NCBI RefSeq assembly: GCF_009764645.1 | Contig: NZ_RWIM01000005.1 | Coordinates: forward strand, 1 to 64,000 | From: Pseudomonas sp. PB106 | Lineage (GTDB): Bacteria; Pseudomonadota; Gammaproteobacteria; Pseudomonadales; Pseudomonadaceae | Length of the DNA stretch: 64,000 nt | Direction of reading: 5' to 3' | Shown: one piece after another, positions 19,424 through 30,796 of the stretch | Layout of the letters: each line of letters starts with the position of its first letter | Position numbering within the stretch: position 1 is the stretch's first letter | Notes under the pieces: model-generated | Told to the model about the DNA's origin: nothing | Seen by the model: the letters and a program-made list of their open reading frames with translations, nothing else | The model's database searches: none | Position numbers and translations under genes: made by a program

Positions 19424-19824
19424 GGAGCACTCCTGAATGCGGGCGCACGAGCCGGACGCGTGTTGATGGTGATGACCCCGAGCATGACCAGCGCCACGCC
19501 CAGCGATTTACTGAAACTGAAGGATTCGTTGAACAGCGGCAGACTGGCCGCCAGCAGATACACCAGCGCGTAGCTGATGCTCAGCAGCGAATAGGCACGG
19601 CCCAGCGGCAGATCGCGCAGGGCGGCGAGCCAGCAGAGCATCGACAGCGCATAGGCGAAGATCGCCGCAATGACCACGGCCAGTGCGCGCAGGTCGAGGC
19701 TGGCTATGGTCGGCCAATGTTCTGGCGTGGGCAGGCGGGTCATGCTCCAGCGCATGCCCAGTTGCGCGGCGCTGACCAGCAAAACGCTGCCGAGGGCGAA
19801 AGTGATTCCGCGACGCTGATTCAT
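19420..19824 (-). CDS. arnF: Undecaprenyl-phosphate-aminoarabinose flippase subunit ArnF
   Basis: 134-residue EMR-like small membrane protein with four hydrophobic helices. With ArnE it is proposed to flip Und-P-L-Ara4N across the inner membrane. The frame is open upstream to 19878, but the ATG at 19824 ([12 protein letters not shown]) overlaps the arnE stop by four bases and is the natural start. It shares the tail pattern [12 protein letters not shown] with ArnE ([11 protein letters not shown]), as expected for the paired subunits. Assignment rests on size, topology and operon place. Confidence 0.88.
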   Translation of the reverse strand: MNQRRGITFALGSVLLVSAAQLGMRWSMTRLPTPEHWPTIASLDLRALAVVIAAIFAYALSMLCWLAALRDLPLGRAYSLLSISYALVYLLAASLPLFNESFSFSKSLGVALVMLGVITINTRPARAPAFRSAP

Positions 19825-20165
19825 GTCTGTTGCCCCAGCAAAACCACGCCGCCAATCACCAACGCCACGCCGAGCCAATGTTGGCGGTCGATGGGTTCGC
19901 GGAAGACGAAGCGGGCGATCAGGGTGATCAGCACGAAATTAAGGCTGAGCATCGGGTAGGCGATGCCGACTGCCAGGCGCTGTAACACCAGCAGCCAAAC
20001 CAAGAGGCCTGAGCCGAGGGCGAGCAGGGCCAGCCACAACCACGGCGAACGCAGTTTGTCGGCCCATGTCGACTCCACGCCGCGCCAACTCTCCACGGCG
20101 TATTTCTGCGCAATTTGCCCGAGACAGGTCAGCAGGCACGCAGCCAACAGCAGCAACAGGCTCAT
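19821..20165 (-). CDS. arnE: Undecaprenyl-phosphate-aminoarabinose flippase subunit ArnE
   Basis: 114 residues, four transmembrane helices, of the small multidrug resistance-like superfamily. N-terminus [20 protein letters not shown]. It forms the presumed ArnEF heterodimer that moves Und-P-L-Ara4N to the periplasmic face for ArnT. Its ATG overlaps the arnT stop (ATGA) and its own stop overlaps the arnF start, so the two subunits are tightly coupled in translation. Confidence 0.88.
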   Translation of the reverse strand: MSLLLLLAACLLTCLGQIAQKYAVESWRGVESTWADKLRSPWLWLALLALGSGLLVWLLVLQRLAVGIAYPMLSLNFVLITLIARFVFREPIDRQHWLGVALVIGGVVLLGQQT

Positions 20166-21814
20166 GACGCCACCTTCGGCAGAATCATGATCACCAGATT
20201 GCCCTGTTCATAACGGACGCCGTCCTTTGGCAACTTGTCGATTTCGTCCAGTTCGTCCTGCCCCTTGACGCGCATCACCACGCCGACCGAACCGCTGCGG
20301 CGCGCCTCACGCATCCACTGTTGCACTTGATCGGGATCGACCCGTTGCTGAATGCCGTCAGGATAGGCAAGGCCATATTTCAATTCGCCTATCGTGTTGT
20401 ACAACGCGACCTGCGGGGTTTTCAGGCGCCAGGCCAGCGCTGACGCCGCGCCGAGGTCGTTGCTCAGCAGGTGCGTGGTTTGTGCCAGTTCGCTGACGTG
20501 ATGCTTGATGAACTGATCAGGCATCTTGTTGGCGACCACCGATTTGGGCATCGCTGCCGGCAACACCGCGATCAGCAACAGACTGCCCAGCGCCGGCGCC
20601 GCCCAGCATTGCAATGGCAGGAAGGCTTGCAGCAGGTTGGCGATGATCCAGCCAATCAGGGCAATGAACACCAGCACCATGCTGTGCAGCTCGTGGTCGT
20701 AGACCGGTTTGGTCAGTTGCAGGTACACCAGGGCAATCAGCGTGACGAGGCCGAGCAACAGATTGAGCACACCGTTGATGCTCAGCGCCCGACCTTGCTC
20801 CAGACGTAAACGGTCGGCCAGCGCGTGACCGAGCAGCAACGCCAGCGGCAGCAGGCACGGCAGGATGTAAGTCGGCAATTTGCCGTTGCTCAGGCTGAAA
20901 AACAGCAGCGGCATCAGCAACCACAGCAGCAGGAAAATCACTTTGGGCTGAGCGCGGGTTTGCCAGGCTTGCTTGAACGCCGTCGGCAGCAATCCCGCCC
21001 ACGGCAAACTGAACGCCACCAACAACGGCAAGTAGAACCACCACGGCGCGTCATGCTGGGCATCGTCACCGGCAAAGCGGCGGATGTGTTCATGCCAGAA
21101 GAAGAACCGCCAGTAGTCGGGCTCCTGCGCATGCACCGAGAGTACCCACGGCAGACTGACGATGATCGCCACGGCAATGGCCACCGGGCCAAACAGCAGC
21201 AGTTCACGCCAGCGTTTTTGCCAAAGCATCCACGGCAATGCGATCAGCACCGGCAGCAGCCAGGCGAGAAAACCCTTGGTCATGAAACCCATGCCGCAAG
21301 CCAGCCCAAGTAGCGCCCAAGCGGCCATGCGTTTGCCGCTGGTGCGGCTGTCGACGGCGAACCACAGCGCCACCAGACTCAGGTTGACCCAGAAGGTGAA
21401 TTGCGGATCGAGGTTGGCGTAACCGGCCTGACCGGCAACGATGGTTAAGCTCATGTAGATCAGCGCGCAGGCGAAGCTTTTGCGCGGTTCATTCCACAAA
21501 CGTCGGGCAACCAGATAGCACAGCAGCACGCTCAACCCGGTACTCAGCGCCGAAGCAAAGCGCACGCCGAACAGGTTCTGCCCGAACAATTCCTGCCCCA
21601 ACGCAATCATCCAGTAGCCGGCAATCGGCTTCTCGAAATAGCGCAAGCTCATGAAATGCGGCGACACCCAGTTGCCGCTCAGCAGCATGTCCTGGCTGAT
21701 CTGCGCGTAGCGAGATTCATCGGGAATCCACAGGCCATGGGTGCCCAGCGGCAGCAGGTACGCCAGCAGACCGATTCCCAGCAACAGCAACGGCAATGCC
21801 CAGCGTTTGCTCAT
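20162..21814 (-). CDS. arnT: Lipid A 4-amino-4-deoxy-L-arabinose transferase ArnT
   Basis: 550-residue GT-C type glycosyltransferase with roughly a dozen transmembrane helices. The first periplasmic loop carries the acidic motif in [18 protein letters not shown] (DE near residue 33-34), required for catalysis in the family. A C-terminal periplasmic domain follows after about residue 430. It transfers L-Ara4N from undecaprenyl phosphate to lipid A phosphates, lowering negative charge and giving resistance to polymyxin and cationic peptides. Overlaps both neighbours by four bases. Confidence 0.94.
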   Translation of the reverse strand: MSKRWALPLLLLGIGLLAYLLPLGTHGLWIPDESRYAQISQDMLLSGNWVSPHFMSLRYFEKPIAGYWMIALGQELFGQNLFGVRFASALSTGLSVLLCYLVARRLWNEPRKSFACALIYMSLTIVAGQAGYANLDPQFTFWVNLSLVALWFAVDSRTSGKRMAAWALLGLACGMGFMTKGFLAWLLPVLIALPWMLWQKRWRELLLFGPVAIAVAIIVSLPWVLSVHAQEPDYWRFFFWHEHIRRFAGDDAQHDAPWWFYLPLLVAFSLPWAGLLPTAFKQAWQTRAQPKVIFLLLWLLMPLLFFSLSNGKLPTYILPCLLPLALLLGHALADRLRLEQGRALSINGVLNLLLGLVTLIALVYLQLTKPVYDHELHSMVLVFIALIGWIIANLLQAFLPLQCWAAPALGSLLLIAVLPAAMPKSVVANKMPDQFIKHHVSELAQTTHLLSNDLGAASALAWRLKTPQVALYNTIGELKYGLAYPDGIQQRVDPDQVQQWMREARRSGSVGVVMRVKGQDELDEIDKLPKDGVRYEQGNLVIMILPKVAS

Positions 21815-22695
21815 GCGCCTTGCACTCCCAGCCAGCCTTCACGGCCATCGAGCGCGCCACGCTGCACGCGGCCCACGGGCAAGGTGTTGAAGAACTCGGG
21901 CAACAAATCGCCCAGCGGTGTGAAGTCGATGTGGCGCTGACGCGCCTCGGCCAGCAGTTGGCGAAAATCCTCAGCCATCAGAATCCCTTCTACCTCGGCG
22001 TGAATGGTGTAGACGTTGACCTGTTGCGCCCGGAAGTGATCGAGCAGAAACGCGTTGTAATCCCGCGCTGAAACGATAGGGCCGACGACTTCGTCGAAAG
22101 TCGGCAAGTCCACCGGAATCTGCGGCGTGCCCGGCGTGCCGTCGGCCAGCAGCGGACGAAACAGTCGCGTGCCCCGGCAATCGCTGTTGTAGCGAAAGCC
22201 AAAGGCCTGCTTGGCCTCGATCACGCGCTCATCGGCACGCCAACCGGCGGCGGCTGAACAGGTGATTTTCTCGCCGAGAATGTCGCTCAAGGTGTCGACG
22301 CCCTGACGGATCTGCTCGACCAGTTGCGCCTCGCTCCAGCGCCCGGCATTCGCTTGCCAGCCGTGGTGATCCCAGGCATGCAAGCCGACTTCATGACCGG
22401 CATCACGGGCCTGACGCATCAGATGCCCGAGGTCGCGACCAATCGGTTTTCCCGGCCATGCGGTGCCGGCCAGCAGAATGTCCCAGCCATACAGGCCGGC
22501 AGCGTTGGAGCGGAGCATCTTCCAGAGGAACTGCGGGCGGATCAGGCGCCACAGATGCCGGCCCATGTTGTCGGGGCCGACACTGAAGAAAAACGTCGCC
22601 TTGATCTGCGCCTCGTCGAGCATTTCCAGCAAGCGCGGCACACCTTCACGAGTGCCGCGATAGGTGTCGACGTCGATGCGTAGACCGGCCTGCAT
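21811..22695 (-). CDS. arnD: 4-deoxy-4-formamido-L-arabinose-phosphoundecaprenol deformylase ArnD
   Basis: 294-residue NodB-fold carbohydrate esterase. N-terminal [15 protein letters not shown] provides the catalytic/metal Asp pair, and HAWDHHGWQ provides the metal-binding histidines. It removes the formyl group from Und-P-L-Ara4FN. I place the start at the ATG 22695, which shares one base with the arnA stop (TGATG); a TTG three bases further upstream also opens the frame but is unlikely. The stop overlaps the arnT start. Confidence 0.93.
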   Translation of the reverse strand: MQAGLRIDVDTYRGTREGVPRLLEMLDEAQIKATFFFSVGPDNMGRHLWRLIRPQFLWKMLRSNAAGLYGWDILLAGTAWPGKPIGRDLGHLMRQARDAGHEVGLHAWDHHGWQANAGRWSEAQLVEQIRQGVDTLSDILGEKITCSAAAGWRADERVIEAKQAFGFRYNSDCRGTRLFRPLLADGTPGTPQIPVDLPTFDEVVGPIVSARDYNAFLLDHFRAQQVNVYTIHAEVEGILMAEDFRQLLAEARQRHIDFTPLGDLLPEFFNTLPVGRVQRGALDGREGWLGVQGA

Positions 22696-24686
22696 CAAGG
22701 CTTGTCCGCGATTTCGAGCATGGCTTCACGCAGGAAGAAATCCAGCGTGTTGCCAATGGTCTCGCGCATTTCCACGGTCGGCGTCCAGTCGAGCAGGCGC
22801 TTGGCATTGGCGATGCTTGGCTTGCGGTGTTCGACGTCCTGATAACCGGCGCCATAAAACGCCTTGCTCTCGACGTCGCGGAAGCCGGCGAACGGCGGGA
22901 AGTTGTCGCGCAGCGGATGCGCTTCGAACTGGCGCAGCAACTCTTCGCCCAACTGGCGGATGCTGGCTTCGTTGTCCGGGTTGCCGATGTTGATGATCTG
23001 GCCGTTGCACGCGTCGTTGTCGTTATCGATGATCCGCGCCAGTGCCTCGACACCGTCAGCGATGTCGGTGAAGCAGCGCTTCTGCTCGCCACCGTCGAAC
23101 AGGCGGATTGGCGTGCCTTCGACCAGATTGAGGATCAACTGAGTGATGGCGCGGGAGCTGCCGATCCGCGCCGAATCGAGGCGATCAAGGCGTGGGCCCA
23201 TCCAGTTGAAAGGACGGAACAGGGTGAAATTGAGGCCCTTGGCGCCGTAGGCCCAGATCACTCGGTCGAGCAGTTGCTTGGAGACGGAGTAAATCCAGCG
23301 CTGCTTGTTGATCGGGCCGACCACCAGATTGGAGGTGTCTTCGTCGAAGTGCTTGTCCTGGCACATGCCATAGACTTCCGAGGTCGATGGGAAGATCACG
23401 CGCTTGTTGTATTTGACGCAGTAGCGCACCAGTTTCAGGTTTTCTTCGAAGTCGAGTTCAAACACGCGCAACGGGTTGCGGGTGTATTCGATCGGTGTGG
23501 CGATGGCCACCAGCGGCAGGACCACGTCGCACTTCTTGATGTGGTACTCGATCCACTCGGAGTGAATGCTGATGTCGCCTTCGACGTAGTGGAAATGCGG
23601 ATGGCTGCGCAAACGGTCGATGGCGTCGGAGCCAATGTCGAGGCCATAGACTTCGTAACGGTCATCGCGCAGCAGGCGCTCGGACAAGTGATTGCCGATG
23701 AAACCGTTGACGCCAAGGATCAGCACGCGCGTGCGACGTGGCGCACGCCCGGATTCCGCGCCGCGCAGCAGCGAACCGTCGACCAGACCGAGTTCACTGG
23801 CCAGTTGCGGACCGCTGAGGAACAGGCCGTTGTCGTTGCGTTGGCCGGAAAGGATTACCAGCGAATCTTCACCGCAGGCAATGCGCAGTGGATCGACACT
23901 GATCACCCGGCCCGGTGCCTGACCGTCGTTGCCTTTGATGACCTCGGCGCTCCAGACGATCAGCTTGTGTTCACCGACGGCGCAGAACGCGCCCGGATAC
24001 GGCTGGGTGACGGCGCGCACCAGATTGAACAGTTGCTCAGCGGGTTTGGCCCAAAGCAGTTTGCCGTCCGCTGCGCTGCGACGACCGAATACCGTGGCTT
24101 TCGCTTCGTCCTGCGCGGTTTCAGTGATTGTGCCTTGCAGCATCGCCGGCAAGGTATCGCGCAACAGATCGGTCGCGGCGATGCGCAATTTACCGTGCAG
24201 GCTCAACGCGGTATCGCTGCGTTCGATGGCCACGCGTTGTTGCGCGACGATGGCGCCGGCATCGGCACGTTTGACCATGCGGTGCAGCGTTACACCGGTT
24301 TCGCTTTCGCCGTTGACCAGCACCCAGTTCGCTGGAGCGCGGCCACGGTAGCTCGGCAGCAACGAGCCGTGCAGGTTGAACGCGCCTTGTTTGGCCACGG
24401 CCAGCAGTTGTTCGCTGAGCAGGTTGCGGTAGTAGAACGAGAACAGGTAATCGGGATTGAGCTTGGCAATCCGCTCGATCCACAACGGGTGGTTAACGTC
24501 TTCTGGCGCATGCACCGGGATGCCTTTGCTGGCGCACAGTTGCGCGACCGAGGCGTAGAAGGCGTTTTCTTTCGGGTCATCGGCGTGAGTGAACACGGCG
24601 GCGATGTCGTAGCCGCTGTCGAGCAGGGCCTGAATGCCGGCGCAGCCAATATCGTGGTAAGCGAAGACAACAGTTTTTGCGCTCAT
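22695..24686 (-). CDS. arnA: Bifunctional UDP-Ara4N formyltransferase / UDP-GlcA C4 decarboxylase ArnA
   Basis: 663 residues, two enzymes in one. Residues 1 to about 305 are a formyltransferase with Asn104 and His106 in [15 protein letters not shown] and Asp142 in RADAGAI. From about 315 an SDR decarboxylase begins with [19 protein letters not shown] and has the catalytic Tyr/Lys in [12 protein letters not shown]. It oxidatively decarboxylates UDP-GlcA to UDP-Ara4O, and after ArnB transamination formylates UDP-L-Ara4N. Full length compared with E. coli ArnA (660). Start overlaps the arnC stop by four bases. Confidence 0.95.
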   Translation of the reverse strand: MSAKTVVFAYHDIGCAGIQALLDSGYDIAAVFTHADDPKENAFYASVAQLCASKGIPVHAPEDVNHPLWIERIAKLNPDYLFSFYYRNLLSEQLLAVAKQGAFNLHGSLLPSYRGRAPANWVLVNGESETGVTLHRMVKRADAGAIVAQQRVAIERSDTALSLHGKLRIAATDLLRDTLPAMLQGTITETAQDEAKATVFGRRSAADGKLLWAKPAEQLFNLVRAVTQPYPGAFCAVGEHKLIVWSAEVIKGNDGQAPGRVISVDPLRIACGEDSLVILSGQRNDNGLFLSGPQLASELGLVDGSLLRGAESGRAPRRTRVLILGVNGFIGNHLSERLLRDDRYEVYGLDIGSDAIDRLRSHPHFHYVEGDISIHSEWIEYHIKKCDVVLPLVAIATPIEYTRNPLRVFELDFEENLKLVRYCVKYNKRVIFPSTSEVYGMCQDKHFDEDTSNLVVGPINKQRWIYSVSKQLLDRVIWAYGAKGLNFTLFRPFNWMGPRLDRLDSARIGSSRAITQLILNLVEGTPIRLFDGGEQKRCFTDIADGVEALARIIDNDNDACNGQIINIGNPDNEASIRQLGEELLRQFEAHPLRDNFPPFAGFRDVESKAFYGAGYQDVEHRKPSIANAKRLLDWTPTVEMRETIGNTLDFFLREAMLEIADKP

Positions 24687-25705
24687 GAGAGAACCTGACC
24701 GGTAGTGGAAGTAGAAGAGAGACCGTCAACGGTGATCGCAGGCGCCGGGTGGGACGGGTGGCTGCGCAACACTTTTTCAATGAAGAAACGCGGGCGGGCG
24801 CGCACGTCGCTGTACATGCGCCCGAGGTATTCGCCGAGCAGGCCCATGCCGATGAACTGGCCGCCGGTGAACACGAACAGCACCGCGAACAGTACAAACA
24901 TGCCGTCACCGGCCCATCCGGCACCGAACACCAGGCGCAGCACGATCAGCGCTGCGGCGAACAACACGCCGAGGCCAGCCATGGCGAAACCGACAATGCT
25001 CAGCAACCGCAACGGCGTGGTGGTCATGCAGGTGATCAAGTCGAACATCAGGTTGATCAGGCGCATCGGGCTGTACTTCGAATCGCCGTGTTCACGCTCG
25101 GCGTGGGCGACGACGATTTCGGTGGTGTGGCGGGCGAAGCTGTTGGCCAGAATCGGGATAAACGTGCTGCGCTCGCGGCAGGCGAGCATCGCGTCGATGA
25201 TCGTTCGGCGGTAAGCGCGGAGCATGCAGCCGTAGTCGCTCATGGCAACGCCGGTGGAGCGCTGCACGGCGAGGTTGATCAGCTTCGACGGGTAGCGACG
25301 CAGCGCCGAATCCTGACGATTACCGCGCACCGTGCCGACCACGTCGAAACCCTTTTCGGCTTCGGCAACCAGGCGCGGGATTTCTTCCGGCGGGTTCTGC
25401 AGGTCGGCGTCGAGGGTGATGACCACGTCGCCTTTGCATTGCTCGAAACCAGCCATGATCGCCGCGTGCTGGCCGTAGTTGCGGTTGAGGATGACCGCCA
25501 CGAACGGACTGTCTTCGCGGGTCGCGGCTTCTTCCAGAAGGTGGGCGGAATCGTCACGGCTACCGTCGTCAATCAGGACGATTTCATAGTCGTAACGCAG
25601 CATCCGGCACGCTGCTTCGGTACGGCGCAGCAACTCCGGCAGACTGTCCTGTTCGTTATAGACCGGGATAACGATCGACACACAGCGGATCGGATAGGGT
25701 TTCAC
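24683..25705 (-). CDS. arnC: Undecaprenyl-phosphate 4-deoxy-4-formamido-L-arabinose transferase ArnC
   Basis: 340-residue family 2 glycosyltransferase. N-terminal [27 protein letters not shown], and the metal-binding [14 protein letters not shown] are the usual GT2 marks. Two transmembrane helices lie at about 235-300. It transfers L-Ara4FN from UDP to undecaprenyl phosphate on the cytoplasmic membrane face. The start codon is GTG at 25705, overlapping the arnB stop as GTGA. Confidence 0.94.
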   Translation of the reverse strand: MKPYPIRCVSIVIPVYNEQDSLPELLRRTEAACRMLRYDYEIVLIDDGSRDDSAHLLEEAATREDSPFVAVILNRNYGQHAAIMAGFEQCKGDVVITLDADLQNPPEEIPRLVAEAEKGFDVVGTVRGNRQDSALRRYPSKLINLAVQRSTGVAMSDYGCMLRAYRRTIIDAMLACRERSTFIPILANSFARHTTEIVVAHAEREHGDSKYSPMRLINLMFDLITCMTTTPLRLLSIVGFAMAGLGVLFAAALIVLRLVFGAGWAGDGMFVLFAVLFVFTGGQFIGMGLLGEYLGRMYSDVRARPRFFIEKVLRSHPSHPAPAITVDGLSSTSTTGQVLS

Positions 25706-26850
25706 AGGCGTTTATCCATGAGGGTGGCGATGGCCCCGACGACGCGATCAAGGTCCTGATCGCTCATGTCGGGGAACAATGGAATCGAGCACAGCCGTGC
25801 CGAGTTCCATTCGGTGTTGGGCAGGTACAAATCGGGGTCACGCTGGCGATACCAGGTGTGCAGGTGGGTGGCGATGAAGTGGATGCCGGTGCCGATGCCC
25901 TGATCCTGCAAGCCCTTCATAAAGGCTTCGCGGTCGATGCCACAGCGCTCGCCGTCGATGCGCAGGATGAACAGGTGCCAAGCGTGTTGTTGCGCGTAGG
26001 CGGGCAGGGCCAAAGGCTGGACCGGCAGGCCTTCGAGTTTTTGCCGGTAAGCAGCGGCCAGCTCGGTGCGGCGCGCGTTGATCGCGTCCAGACGCTGCAA
26101 CTGCACCAGGGCAATCGCGGCGTTGATGTCAGCGAGGTTGTACTTGAAGCCCGGCTCCATCACCTGCGCCTGCGGCTTGCGGCCACCGGTCAGGCGATCG
26201 TAGGCGTCAACGCCCAGACCGTGGAACTTGAGCATGCGCACACGACTGGCCAGTGCTTCGTCATCGGTGACGAACATCGCGCCCTCGGCACAGGTCATGT
26301 TCTTGATCGCGTGGAAGGAGAAGATCGCCGTGCCTTGCGCGCCGACGTGACGGCCCTTGTAGCGGGTGCCGGCCGCGTGGGCGGCGTCTTCGATGACGGC
26401 GATGCCGTGCTTGTCGGCCAGCGCGTAAAGCGGATCGAGATCGAACGCGGCGCCAGCGTAATGCACCGGAATGATCGCTTTAGTGCGCGGGGTGATCGCC
26501 GCCTCGATGCGCGCAGCGTCAGTCATCAGCGTGTCACGGTCGACGTCGACGAACACCGGTTTGGCGCCGAGCAACGAAATCATGTTGGCGGTCGACACCC
26601 AGGTTTGCGAAGGCGTTATAACTTCATCGCCCGGGCCAATGCCCAAGGCGAGCAAGGTGATATGCATGCCGCCGGTGGCCGAAGAAAGTGCGACGGCATG
26701 TTTGCAACCGACATAAGCGCCGAACTGTTCTTCGAGTGCCTGACATTTAGGGCCAGTGGTAATCCAGCCAGAACGTAATACTTGTTCAACGGCGGTTATT
26801 TCCTCATCGCCGATACTCGGACGCGAAAACGGCAGGAACGCTTGACTCAT
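25702..26850 (-). CDS. arnB: UDP-4-amino-4-deoxy-L-arabinose--oxoglutarate aminotransferase ArnB
   Basis: 382-residue PLP enzyme of the DegT/DnrJ/EryC1/StrS family. The PLP lysine is Lys183 in [13 protein letters not shown], with [12 protein letters not shown] before it. It makes UDP-L-Ara4N from UDP-Ara4O and glutamate. First gene of the leftward arnBCADTEF-ugd operon; GAGGTTCTT precedes its ATG. In other pseudomonads this operon is induced through PmrAB/PhoPQ and related two-component systems, but I could not identify a convincing box upstream. Confidence 0.95.
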   Translation of the reverse strand: MSQAFLPFSRPSIGDEEITAVEQVLRSGWITTGPKCQALEEQFGAYVGCKHAVALSSATGGMHITLLALGIGPGDEVITPSQTWVSTANMISLLGAKPVFVDVDRDTLMTDAARIEAAITPRTKAIIPVHYAGAAFDLDPLYALADKHGIAVIEDAAHAAGTRYKGRHVGAQGTAIFSFHAIKNMTCAEGAMFVTDDEALASRVRMLKFHGLGVDAYDRLTGGRKPQAQVMEPGFKYNLADINAAIALVQLQRLDAINARRTELAAAYRQKLEGLPVQPLALPAYAQQHAWHLFILRIDGERCGIDREAFMKGLQDQGIGTGIHFIATHLHTWYRQRDPDLYLPNTEWNSARLCSIPLFPDMSDQDLDRVVGAIATLMDKRL

Positions 26851-27203
26851 AAGAACCTCGGGGCGACAGCCATCCTTCAGCCAATTGTCTGAAAAACACG
26901 GAATTTCAAGGGTTTGGGATACCGGCCGGGGAATGCCTGATTGACTTTTAAGCCCACGGACGGCAGGTTGTAGGCCTTTCGGGGCAACCTGTTGTAATTA
27001 AGGTTATGCCGCTTTTTGTCAAAGGAACATCAAAATACGGTCGGCAATTCGTCTATCTGTAAGCCATACAGCCACCGTTCAGACTTCTTCCGTTCATCGG
27101 CGCTTTTAATAGAAAAGTCCTACAGAAGAGTCGCTCCTTATATAAGTTTCTTTGCACTTTTAGTTTGTTTTGTTGAACTGTTTTCTATTCAAGGCCGTTT
27201 CGT
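26851..27203. other. Intergenic promoter region between arnB and the integrase
   Basis: 353 bases without a convincing gene, turning AT-rich from about 27010 to 27200 compared with its surroundings. It holds an inverted repeat CAGGTTG (26964-26970) / CAACCTG (26985-26991) and presumably the divergent promoters of arnB and the recombinase gene. A 63-codon open frame ending at 27207 begins with TTG and is not supported as a gene. Confidence 0.5.
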
Positions 27204-28142
27204 TTGATTGACTTGTCGAGTACTGAATCCACCCCGTCCAACACTAATCCGCTGACGATTTATCTGGCACGTCTGGCGCCTTCCAGCCAATTGACCATGC
27301 GTTATGTCTTGCAGGACGCCGCCGACCGCCTCGGTTTCGAAGACGTCGACATCGAGGAAATCCCCTGGCACGGATTGCAACCCGAAGACGTCGTGGCACT
27401 GGTCGCGGCGTTGCGCGCCGACGGCTATGCGCCGAACACCTCGTCGTTGTATGTGAATGCCGTGCGCGGCGTGATGAATGAAGCCTGGCGCATGAGCCTG
27501 ATCAGCCAGGACCATCTACTGAAAATGCGTTCGGTCAAAGGCATTGCCGGCACGCGGTTGTCCCAGGGGCGCAACTTGAAGCGCACCTTGATTCACGAAC
27601 TGATGGAAGTCTGCGCCGCCGATCCGCGCCCTCAGGGATTGCGCGACGCAGCGGTGATCGCGCTGTTGTACGGCACCGGCATGCGCAAATCGGAATCGGT
27701 CGATCTGGATCTGAATCAGGTGGACTTCCATGAACGCAGCCTGACCGTCACCGGCAAGGGCAACAAACAACTGATCAAGTACGCCCCGGCGTGGGCGTTT
27801 GCCAAACTCGATGCATGGCTGGAGTTTCGTCGCGAGCAGCTCAAGGAGGGGGAGAACGACGATACCTTTCTGTTCAACCGCATTCGCCGTGGCAGCCACA
27901 TTACCCGCGAGCGCATCACCAAACACGCGATCTACTACATCGCCCGTCAGCGTGGCACTCAGGTCGGGGTGAAGATCATGCCCCACGATTTCCGCCGTTC
28001 GTTCATCACGCGGGTGATCGAAGAGCACGACCTGTCGATCGCGCAGAAGCTGGCGCACCACAGCAATATCCAGACCACCGCCAACTACGATGTGCGTGAT
28101 GACAACGAGCGGCGGCGGGTGGTGGATCGCTTCGATCTGTGA
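27204..28142 (+). CDS. Tyrosine recombinase / site-specific integrase
   Basis: 312 residues. An N-terminal SAM-like core-binding domain (about 15-110) precedes the catalytic domain. The complete tyrosine recombinase set is present: Arg161 in GTGMRKSE, Lys185 in TGKGNKQ, His261 and Arg264 in HDFRRSF, His286 in AHHSNIQ and nucleophile Tyr295 in ANYDV. The frame opens at a TTG (27204) with AAGG nine bases upstream; the first ATG, at 27297, would remove much of the DNA-binding domain. It is not XerC or XerD by length or context, and no excisionase, phage or cassette gene is nearby. It ends at 28142, with the opposite-strand fbpC stop beginning at 28143. Confidence 0.87.
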   Translation: MIDLSSTESTPSNTNPLTIYLARLAPSSQLTMRYVLQDAADRLGFEDVDIEEIPWHGLQPEDVVALVAALRADGYAPNTSSLYVNAVRGVMNEAWRMSLISQDHLLKMRSVKGIAGTRLSQGRNLKRTLIHELMEVCAADPRPQGLRDAAVIALLYGTGMRKSESVDLDLNQVDFHERSLTVTGKGNKQLIKYAPAWAFAKLDAWLEFRREQLKEGENDDTFLFNRIRRGSHITRERITKHAIYYIARQRGTQVGVKIMPHDFRRSFITRVIEEHDLSIAQKLAHHSNIQTTANYDVRDDNERRRVVDRFDL

Positions 28143-29201
28143 TCACGGGGCGGCGAATACGTGGGCGGCACCGAGTACCGATAATTGCACCGCGCTGCCG
28201 GCAGGTGGCGCGTGCATGCCGGAGCTGCGCACCAACAGCGAGCGACCTGGGTTTTGCGGAGTTTCTGAGCGCAGCTCGACGGTGAGGGTGCAGGTGTTGC
28301 CGGCGAAATCCCGTTCGGTGACCACGGCATGACAACCCAGCGCGCCCGTGACCGCGCCGCCCACCTGCAGTTGCTCGGGGCGCAGCATGATCTGCGCCGC
28401 GCCGATAAAACCATTGCTGTTCACCGGCACCGGGCCGAGATCGCAGTGTGCCCAACCGGATTCAATGCGCGCCGGCATGACCACGGCTTCGCCGAGAAAA
28501 TGCGCTGTTTGCTCGTCGCTCGGGTAACGGTAGAGGTCCATCGGATGCCCGGACTGCACCAGACGCCCGCCGCGCATCACCGCCAATTGATCGGCAAACG
28601 ACAGCGCTTCGCCCTGATCGTGGGTGACCAGAATCGTCGTGACACCGGCATCTTCCAGCAAGCGCGCGACCATTTTGCGCATGGCGCTGCGCAGACCGGT
28701 GTCGAGGGCGGAAAACGGTTCATCGAGCAGCATCAATCGCGGTTGCTGGGCCAGCGCTCGGGCAAGGGAAACCCGTTGCTGCTGGCCGCCGGACAATTCA
28801 TGGGGCCAACGCTGGGCCATGTTGGCGTCCAGCGCAACGCTGTCCATCAGCTGCGCGATGCGCTCGGTTTTTGCCGACCCTGTCAGGGCTAAGCCAAAGC
28901 CGATGTTGGCGGCGACGGTCATGTGTGGAAACAGCGCGCCGTCCTGCGGCACGTAGCCAATCTGGCGTTGATAAGCCGGCACGGCGTGGGTGCTGTCGAC
29001 CAGCACTTGACCGTTGAGGGTCAGGCTGCCGGCGTCGGGGAATTCAAAACCGGCAATCATCCGCAGCAAGGTGGTTTTGCCGGAGCCCGACGGGCCGACA
29101 ATCACCGTGCGGCTGCCGGTCGGGACGGACAGGCAGATGTCATCCAGCGCTGTTTGCGCGCCGAAGGATTTGCTCAGGGAGATCAGTTCAAGTGCGTTCA
29201 T
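28143..29201 (-). CDS. fbpC: ABC transporter ATP-binding protein, Fe(III) type
   Basis: 352 residues. ATPase domain with Walker [13 protein letters not shown]-loop [11 protein letters not shown], signature [15 protein letters not shown], Walker [13 protein letters not shown] and H-loop [12 protein letters not shown]-terminal TOBE-type regulatory region follows from about 240. It powers import of ferric iron captured by the FbpA-like protein. Start overlaps the permease stop by four bases. Named from its operon partners; the gene family also serves thiamine, phosphonate and polyamine importers, but the binding protein makes iron most likely. Confidence 0.88.
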   Translation of the reverse strand: MNALELISLSKSFGAQTALDDICLSVPTGSRTVIVGPSGSGKTTLLRMIAGFEFPDAGSLTLNGQVLVDSTHAVPAYQRQIGYVPQDGALFPHMTVAANIGFGLALTGSAKTERIAQLMDSVALDANMAQRWPHELSGGQQQRVSLARALAQQPRLMLLDEPFSALDTGLRSAMRKMVARLLEDAGVTTILVTHDQGEALSFADQLAVMRGGRLVQSGHPMDLYRYPSDEQTAHFLGEAVVMPARIESGWAHCDLGPVPVNSNGFIGAAQIMLRPEQLQVGGAVTGALGCHAVVTERDFAGNTCTLTVELRSETPQNPGRSLLVRSSGMHAPPAGSAVQLSVLGAAHVFAAP

Positions 29202-30796
29202 CGGCCAGCGGTGCGCCTGGATTGGTGATAGAGAATGGCTGTGAGAGGCAGCGACAGCAGCACCATCAACAGCGCGTAAGGGGCTGCGGCGGCGTAGTCG
29301 ATTTCACTGGTCATGGCCCAGAAACCGGTGGCCAGGGTGCGCGTGCCGTTGGGGGCTAGCAGCAAGGTCGCGGTCAGTTCATTGGTGATTGCCAGAAACA
29401 CCAGCGCCGCGCCGGCGGCAGCGCCCGGTGCGGCCAGACGTAAAGTGATCAGCCACAAGGCGCGCAGCGGTGAGCGACCAAGGCTTTGCGCAATGTTTTC
29501 CAGTTCCACAGGCGCTTGGGCGAACCCCGCACGCAAACTGACCAGCGCCCGTGGCAGGAACATCAGCAGATAGGCGAGCAACACGGTGAGGGTGGTTTGG
29601 TAGATCGGTCGGGCGAAGTGGATGGTCACGGTGACCAGCGCCAGCGCCACGACAATCCCCGGCAGCGAACTGGTGATGTAATTGCAGCCTTCCAGCAGGC
29701 GCTGCAATTTGCCCGGCGCACGGATCGACAGCCAGGCAATCGGAATCGCCGCCAGACTAGTCAGCAGCGCACCGGCCACACCGAACGACAGGGTTTGCAG
29801 CAGGGCCGGCAACAGCTCGCCACTTTCCCAGACCTCCACACCGCCGGCGATCAACCAGCGGCCCAAGGTCAGTAACGGTACGCCGAGGGCCAACAGGCAA
29901 GTGAGGATTTGCAGGCCCAAGCCGAGGGCAACGGCGCTACGACTCAACAGCACCGTGCGTTGTTCGCGCGCACTGCCAGAGCCGACGCGAGCGTAACGCG
30001 CCTTGCCACGCGCAGCGGATTCGACGGTGAGCATCGCCAGACAACACAACGCCAGCACCCCCGCCAACATGTTCGCCGCGGGACCATTAAAGGTTGATTT
30101 GAACTGATCGAAAATCGCCGTGGTGAAGGTGTCGAAGCGAATCATCGCGTAGAGACCGTACTCGGCCAACAGGTGCAACCCCACCAACAATGCGCCGCCA
30201 CAAATCGCCAGACGCAACTGCGGCAACACCACCCGGAAAAACACCGCCCACGGCTTGAGGCCGAGGGATTCGGCCACGTCTTCAATCGCCGGATCAAGAC
30301 GGCGCAAAGTCGCCGCCACCGGCAAATACAGAAATGGAAAATAAGCGATCACCGACACCAGCACGCCGGCGGGCAATCCGTGAATCGATGGAATCAGGCT
30401 GACCCACGCATAACTGTGAACGAACGCTGGCACCGCCAATGGCGCGACGGCGAGCAAGGACCACAGACGGCGGGCAGGCAGATTACTGCGTTCGGTCAGC
30501 CATGCCAGCGTGGTGCCGAGGACGATGCATAAGGGCAGGGTGATCAACACCAGCAACACCGTGTTGATCAGCAGTTCGGCGACCCGTGGGCGAAACACCA
30601 AGGCTTCGATCGTCGCCCAACCGGTCGCCCACGACACGCCGATCACGAACAGAATCGGCAGCAACGACAGCAGGGAAACGCTGATCGCCAAGGCGACCAC
30701 CCACGAACCCCCGCGACCATTGAGGGCGCGGGTTTTCAGGGCCCGGTGAGCGGAAGAGGCCGCCGCGACGTCCGCCGGTAACGGTTCCGGGATCAC
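29198..30796 (-). CDS. fbpB: ABC transporter permease, Fe(III) type (fused two-domain)
   Basis: 532-residue inner-membrane protein with about twelve helices, made of two homologous binding-protein-dependent transport domains. This is the FbpB/HitB/SfuB layout where one polypeptide supplies both halves of the channel. EAA-like loops are [19 protein letters not shown] in the first half and [19 protein letters not shown] in the second. Its start is GTG at 30796, immediately after the fbpA stop, with GGGA upstream. Confidence 0.9.
   Translation of the reverse strand: MIPEPLPADVAAASSAHRALKTRALNGRGGSWVVALAISVSLLSLLPILFVIGVSWATGWATIEALVFRPRVAELLINTVLLVLITLPLCIVLGTTLAWLTERSNLPARRLWSLLAVAPLAVPAFVHSYAWVSLIPSIHGLPAGVLVSVIAYFPFLYLPVAATLRRLDPAIEDVAESLGLKPWAVFFRVVLPQLRLAICGGALLVGLHLLAEYGLYAMIRFDTFTTAIFDQFKSTFNGPAANMLAGVLALCCLAMLTVESAARGKARYARVGSGSAREQRTVLLSRSAVALGLGLQILTCLLALGVPLLTLGRWLIAGGVEVWESGELLPALLQTLSFGVAGALLTSLAAIPIAWLSIRAPGKLQRLLEGCNYITSSLPGIVVALALVTVTIHFARPIYQTTLTVLLAYLLMFLPRALVSLRAGFAQAPVELENIAQSLGRSPLRALWLITLRLAAPGAAAGAALVFLAITNELTATLLLAPNGTRTLATGFWAMTSEIDYAAAAPYALLMVLLSLPLTAILYHQSRRTAGR

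Noticed and set aside
22827..24698. 623-codon plus-strand frame opposite arnA
   Set aside because: Shadow of arnA, whose two enzyme domains are unmistakable.
27016..27207. 63-codon frame before the recombinase
   Set aside because: It begins with TTG, lies in AT-rich DNA with no family features, and its stop overlaps the recombinase start; no support as a gene.
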